From Caenorhabditis remanei (lineage: Eukaryota > Nematoda > Chromadorea > Rhabditida > Rhabditidae), in assembly GCF_010183535.1 (NCBI RefSeq), contig NC_071333.1, positions 19,156,587 to 19,220,586 of the forward strand: DNA of 64,000 nt, read 5' to 3'. Below are positions 59,893-64,000 of this stretch, piece after piece (positions within the stretch are counted from its first letter, which is position 1; each line of letters starts with the position of its first letter). The notes under the pieces were generated by a model. It had not been told where the DNA came from and did not search any database. It saw nothing but the letters and a program-made list of their open reading frames with translations. The translations under genes and the position numbers were made by a program.

Positions 59893-62800
59893 ATGGCACC
59901 AAAAGCCCAATTGAGAAGAAAGCTCCAGGGATATCGAGTGGCGCCGGATTCCGACTCGGAGGATGCTGGTTACAGTCTGAGGTAAAATAGTTTTGTCATA
60001 TAAAGCATTCTAAGAAAAATACAGGTCAAGTTACAGTACTGTATATAAAGAATGTCGCATTCGAAGTATTTAGTTTGAAGTTGTCAGTGTACCACGGTTT
60101 CACAGATTTTTTCACAATGCCCAAATCTTACTAAAAGAGTAGATTACAAATAGAGCTTTATTTTTGTAGTTGAAGACGTTTTTGAACAAACCTTGCCTGG
60201 AATGTTACAGTACGTTAAAGCATACAGCTGGCAATTATTACCTTTCATCTCTAATAAGGGAAATGATTACCATTCGATATCTTCTAACTAGGGAAGGATC
60301 CCGAGTCAAGAAGGAGTTACTGGTCGAGACCTATATGTTTGAAAAGGAAGTCGTCAGGGATTTCCCAAAATGTTTTCAAATGCTGGTGAACACATCCAGG
60401 AATGGAGAAAATTGAGCTCAAATTTCAATCTAGGGTCTCATTTTTTACCACACAAATCGTTTGAACAGAGGGTGAGGGGAAATACTTTTTTCACTCCACA
60501 GATAATCCATGTTTTCTGACGGTTGCTTGATCCAGTCGGTAAGAGGTTGGGTTGCGGTGCAAAAGGTTAGGGTTTAATTTGTCTGGACGCTATAATAATT
60601 TGAAAAGGAGGAGAGAACATAATTTTTTACGAGAACCACAAAAATAGATAAAATCCATTTCCAGAACAAAAAGTCAATAAAGAAAAGAAAAATAGCGTCC
60701 AGAGGAACCGAACCCTGACCTTTTGCACTTCAACCAAACCTCTCACCCACTCGACCAACCAATCGTTAGAAACGTGGATCATCTGGTGAGTGAAGAAGGT
60801 AGCTTCCCCTCAACCCCTATTCGAACAATTTTTATTGTTAAAAATGATGTCAGAGCTTGAACTTTAAGCTCAATTTCCTTTATTCCTGGATGAGTTCAGC
60901 AAAAATTGAAACTTGTTTTAGAAATCCCAGCCGATTTCGTCTCCAACCATATAGGTCTCGGCCCTTGACTCCATCTTGACTCTTGATCTAAACACAATGT
61001 TAAACTAGAAATTGTGAAATAATAAGTATTCTATTTCTGTCAATAAATAAATATATATATATTTATTTATATACATATACTGATTTCCCATCAAAACATA
61101 CTCCGATTTTCAGAGGTCGCCAAAGAAATCAAGCAGGGAGGTTCATTTCAAAAAGAGCTCGCCTCAACTCCCAACATGACTCTGATATGGAAAATGACGA
61201 TGCTGGGCCAAGTCAGAGGTGAGTCACTCTCTTATTATCCAAACACACTTTTTTGAGTGCGACCTATATTTCATGCCAAAAGCAATATGTTTCCCTTCCA
61301 GAGCTAACCGCCAGAGAGCCGCTCGGCTAAGAATGAGCAGGCACAGATTCCGGCTAGCATCTTCGTCAGAATCCGAGTCAGAAGAACCGGGACCAAGCCA
61401 AAGGTAATTTTAGTTTTCTGAATATAAGACAGGCCAAGTTTGAAAATTTTTTTTCCTCGACAGATTTCTCTTTGTATTTGGCAAAAAATGAGAAACTCAT
61501 AATTGTTCAAATATGGCGGATTTTTGAAAAGTATGTGATTCTTAACAGAGTTTCATAAACTCTCAGCTAATCGAATTTTGCTGGATAAGTTAACTCATAG
61601 CTGAAACTATCTCTTTATTAGGATTTGATTAACAACAAGTTGGTAAGACTGGAATAATGCTCGCACAAATTTTATTAAATTAATTTTAAAAAGACAAAAA
61701 CAGAAACATTACAGTTACACTTTTGTGAAAAACAGAAAAAAAATCGCGTGAAAATCAGAAAAATTCCGATTTAACGTGATGAACTCGGGCCTTCTTAGAA
61801 TCGTGACTGTAACAACTCTGGGAATTATCCACGAATCGATGTGTATGAGTTTCAGAGTGCTACCTGAAATTAAACGAATTGAACCTATTGACATATAAAA
61901 AAACGACAAACCTCATTCTGACTAAAAAGAGCGCATTTAGATATCAATATATCTGTAAATCTAAAAGGATTATTCTTGAAATCGTAATCGTTAAATTACC
62001 TTCTAAACACTCTTCAGTAGACCAATTAGCATTAAAAAAGCCATGTAATAGAATATGGGGATTGGAAATTATATGAAAAATCTGCAAATCTGTGGTTATT
62101 CCTTACCTGGATTCAATATTTTTCTTGGGAATAGGCGTATATCACTGTATAGAGCTGTATTTCATATAGCATCTTGCAAATTTCCAATCAAGAACAATGG
62201 GAATACAACGAATCATCAAAACATGGTTTTCTTTCCAAAATAGAATATTTTTATAGACGTGGCAGAATTTTAAATAACAAGCCACGTTTAAAAACTTCCT
62301 TTGTTTTTTTAAAGTAACACGTCATTTGTTTTGATGATTCGTTGTATTCCCATTGTTCTTGATTGGAAATTTGCAAGATGTGATATGAATTATAGCTCTA
62401 CACATTGATATACGCCTATTCCCAAGAAAAGTATTGAATCCAGGTAAGGAATAAATAAAATTGCAGATTTTACATATAATTTTCAATTCCCAAGTTCTAT
62501 TACTTGGTTTTTTTAAATGCTAATTGGACTACTCAATAGTACTTAGGAGGTAACTTAACAATTACGGTTTCAAGAATAATCCTTTCAGATTTACAGATAT
62601 ATTATATTGTGTGTGGAGTCACTTTTTATTTTTATCAATCTATCGTTATTCTTGGTTTGTGTTGATATCTAAATGCGCTCTTTTTAGTCAGAATGAGGTT
62701 TGTCGTTTTTTATATGTCAATAGGTTCAATTCGTTTAATTTCAGGTAGCACTCTGAAACTCATACACATCGATTCGTGGATAATTCCCAGAGTTGTAACA

Positions 62801-64000
62801 GTCACGATTTTGAGAAGGCCCGAGTTCATTACGTGAAATCGGAATTTTTCTAATTTTCACGCGATTTTTTTTCTGTTTTTCACAAAAGTGTAACTGTAAC
62901 GTTTCTGTTTTTGTCTTTTTCAATAAAAATGTTCGATTTCTTACGTAACTCTTTTTGAAATTGTTTCAAAAAACCAATTTGACAGCTGACTTGAATCAGT
63001 TTCTGCAACCAGTTGAGGAAAAGTTGTAATTTCCGTGAAATTTTCTTGAATTTCTCAGAAACTCTACAATTTTTCAGTTTTCTAACTATTTTGGGAGATT
63101 CAGTCAGTTTCCACATCAATTCTTGAAATTTCGCACCTCTCAATTTTTTGTGTGAAAACTCACAGGAAAGTTGAAAATTTGCGGAAAAACTGTCGAGGAA
63201 AAAAAATTTTCAAATTTGGCCTGTCTTATATTTTGAGTTGGGAAACCAAATTTAAATTATTCATGATTAGCGTATAATAATTTCACTCGAAGAAAAAAAC
63301 ATTAATTCTTGTTTCAGAATTTGTCCGAGACACGCTCCACCGGTGAGAGTGACCTGCTCTCAAACCCAGTCCCCTTCACCATCCGACTTGAATGCACCTG
63401 GATCGAGCCAAAGGTAATTTGAATTTTCTGAATATTTTGAGCTGGGAAACCAAATTAAGTTCATTTGAAATTCGCAAAAAAATTCTAGTCTGTCCGAAAA
63501 AAAAACATGTTTTCTTGTTTCAGAATTTGTCTGAGAGACGCGGCACTAAGGAGAGTTACCCGCTCTCAAACCCAGTCCCCTCCAGCATCCGATGCAGATG
63601 AACCTGGACCGAGACAGAGGTAATTTGAATTTTCTGAAAATTTTGAGTTGGGAACAAGGCTGGGCAAATTATTAAAATTAAAATTATTTGAATTCTTGTT
63701 TTGAATGTGTGATATCTTTGGTGAAAGTTGACCAATTTGTTCAAAACTTTCTCATCTGTTTTTAATTTGTAATTCTAACATTAGGTGACTCAATTCAGCG
63801 AACAAGGTTGTGCGGTCACGGTGAACTGAAAACGTGGTCAAATAATTCGCCCAGCCCTGGTTGGGAAACCAAATTCAAATTCTTCATGATTTGCGAAACA
63901 TTCCAATCAATACAAAAAAAACATTTCTTCTTGTTTCAGACATCGTCAGAGACATGCGGCACCAATGAGAGTGACCCGCTCTCAAACCCAGTCTCCTCCA
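59893..64000 (+). CDS. Gene built of tandemly repeated exons coding basic repeats (partial, runs off window)
   Basis: The exons are 59893-59981, 61114-61218, 61302-61403, 63318-63413, 63524-63619 and 63940 to the end. All junctions split a codon after two bases (ag/a, giving Arg), so each internal exon is a multiple of three and symmetric. Exon 1 reads MAPKAQLRRKLQGYRVAPDS. Each later exon encodes about 32-35 residues of the kind RQRHAAPMRVTRSQTQSPP and ends PGPSQR or similar. Exons 4 and 5 are both 96 nt and closely alike, and exon 6 starts the same way. The protein is very basic and rich in Ser and Gln, with no membrane segment. It looks intrinsically disordered and might bind nucleic acid, which is inference. 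No family recognised. Confidence 0.7.
60297..60988. repeat. Inverted repeat with tRNA-like inner ends
   Basis: The arms are about 60297-60594 and 60683-60988, each about 300 bp, with a spacer of about 90 bp. The outer ends pair gagtcaagaaggagt with its inverse near 60970. The inner ends are tRNA-like. On the minus strand the right arm reads ttggtcgagtgggtgagagg (A-box-like) and agggttcggttcctctgg (B-box-like), then gacgctatttttc. The left arm carries a decayed version on the plus strand. It sits in intron 1 of the tandem-exon gene. Confidence 0.75.
61425..63228. mobile_element. Fold-back element in intron 3 of the tandem-exon gene
   Basis: The outer termini are taagacaggccaa with a ttcctcgacag stretch, and the inverse at 63194-63228. 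A longer inner inverted repeat runs from about 61688 to 62920 with arms of about 600 bp and a centre near 62300. Removing it restores tctgaatattttgag, the sequence found in the paralogous introns 4 and 5, so those are empty sites. The target duplication is TA or ATAT. No coding region is seen inside, so it would be non-autonomous. Confidence 0.8.
63655..63859. mobile_element. hAT-like MITE, 205 bp, with 8-bp target duplication
   Basis: The termini are caaggctgggcaaattatt and the inverse of cagggctgggcgaattatt. The perfect direct repeats gttgggaa flank it (63647-63654 and 63860-63867). The paralogous introns have the uninterrupted gttgggaaacc or gctgggaaacc, so the insertion is direct to see. 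Eight-base duplications and a CAGGG-type end fit the hAT superfamily. No coding sequence lies inside. Confidence 0.88.

Overview
The window reads as nuclear DNA of a Caenorhabditis-type nematode. It is AT-rich, introns are short (about 45-60 nt) with TTTTCAG acceptors, and several genes have an acceptor just upstream of the start codon, as expected for trans-spliced messages. The protein families fit: a nuclear receptor DNA-binding domain, a DUF3557 protein, PHD-like nuclear proteins and a CR1/jockey-type LINE. The dense mix of short repeats, palindromes and recent duplications suggests a chromosome arm. I cannot name the species. All gene models are my own splicing by eye and have no transcript support.

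Left part (1-5.1 kb): a decayed tandem duplication holding fragments of one minus-strand gene, then three small genes. Next (5.7-32.1 kb) comes the most structured region. Three related minus-strand genes (A at 5738-7256, B at 10170-12007, C at 21108-23071) each have a long proline-rich or low-complexity first exon and short last exons forming an atypical PHD-like finger. A block of the cluster was tandemly duplicated. The apparent junction at about 16.57-16.62 kb lies within the first exon of the A copy. The result is a truncated A copy, an internally deleted B copy and a lone C last exon. A full-length CR1-type LINE with two long open frames sits antisense, upstream of C, inside a possible leader intron.

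Middle part (32-46 kb): a duplicated upstream region, two unknown nematode-type genes, one of which can be read in two frames depending on a 2-nt acceptor shift, a tRNA-Thr(CGT), a small C2H2 zinc-finger gene, and an intron-containing pseudogene of the carbamoyl-phosphate synthetase part of CAD (the pyr-1 family).

Right part (46-64 kb): a repeat-rich intergenic stretch, a small signal-peptide-type protein gene, a complete nuclear hormone receptor gene, a DUF3557 gene, and a gene running off the window that is built from tandemly duplicated, phase-symmetric exons coding short basic SQTQSP repeats. Its paralogous introns act as natural empty sites and reveal two insertions: a 1.8-kb fold-back element and a 205-bp hAT-like MITE with an 8-bp target duplication. 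A separate palindromic family with perfect 8-bp target duplications occurs at 37.5 and 56.7 kb.
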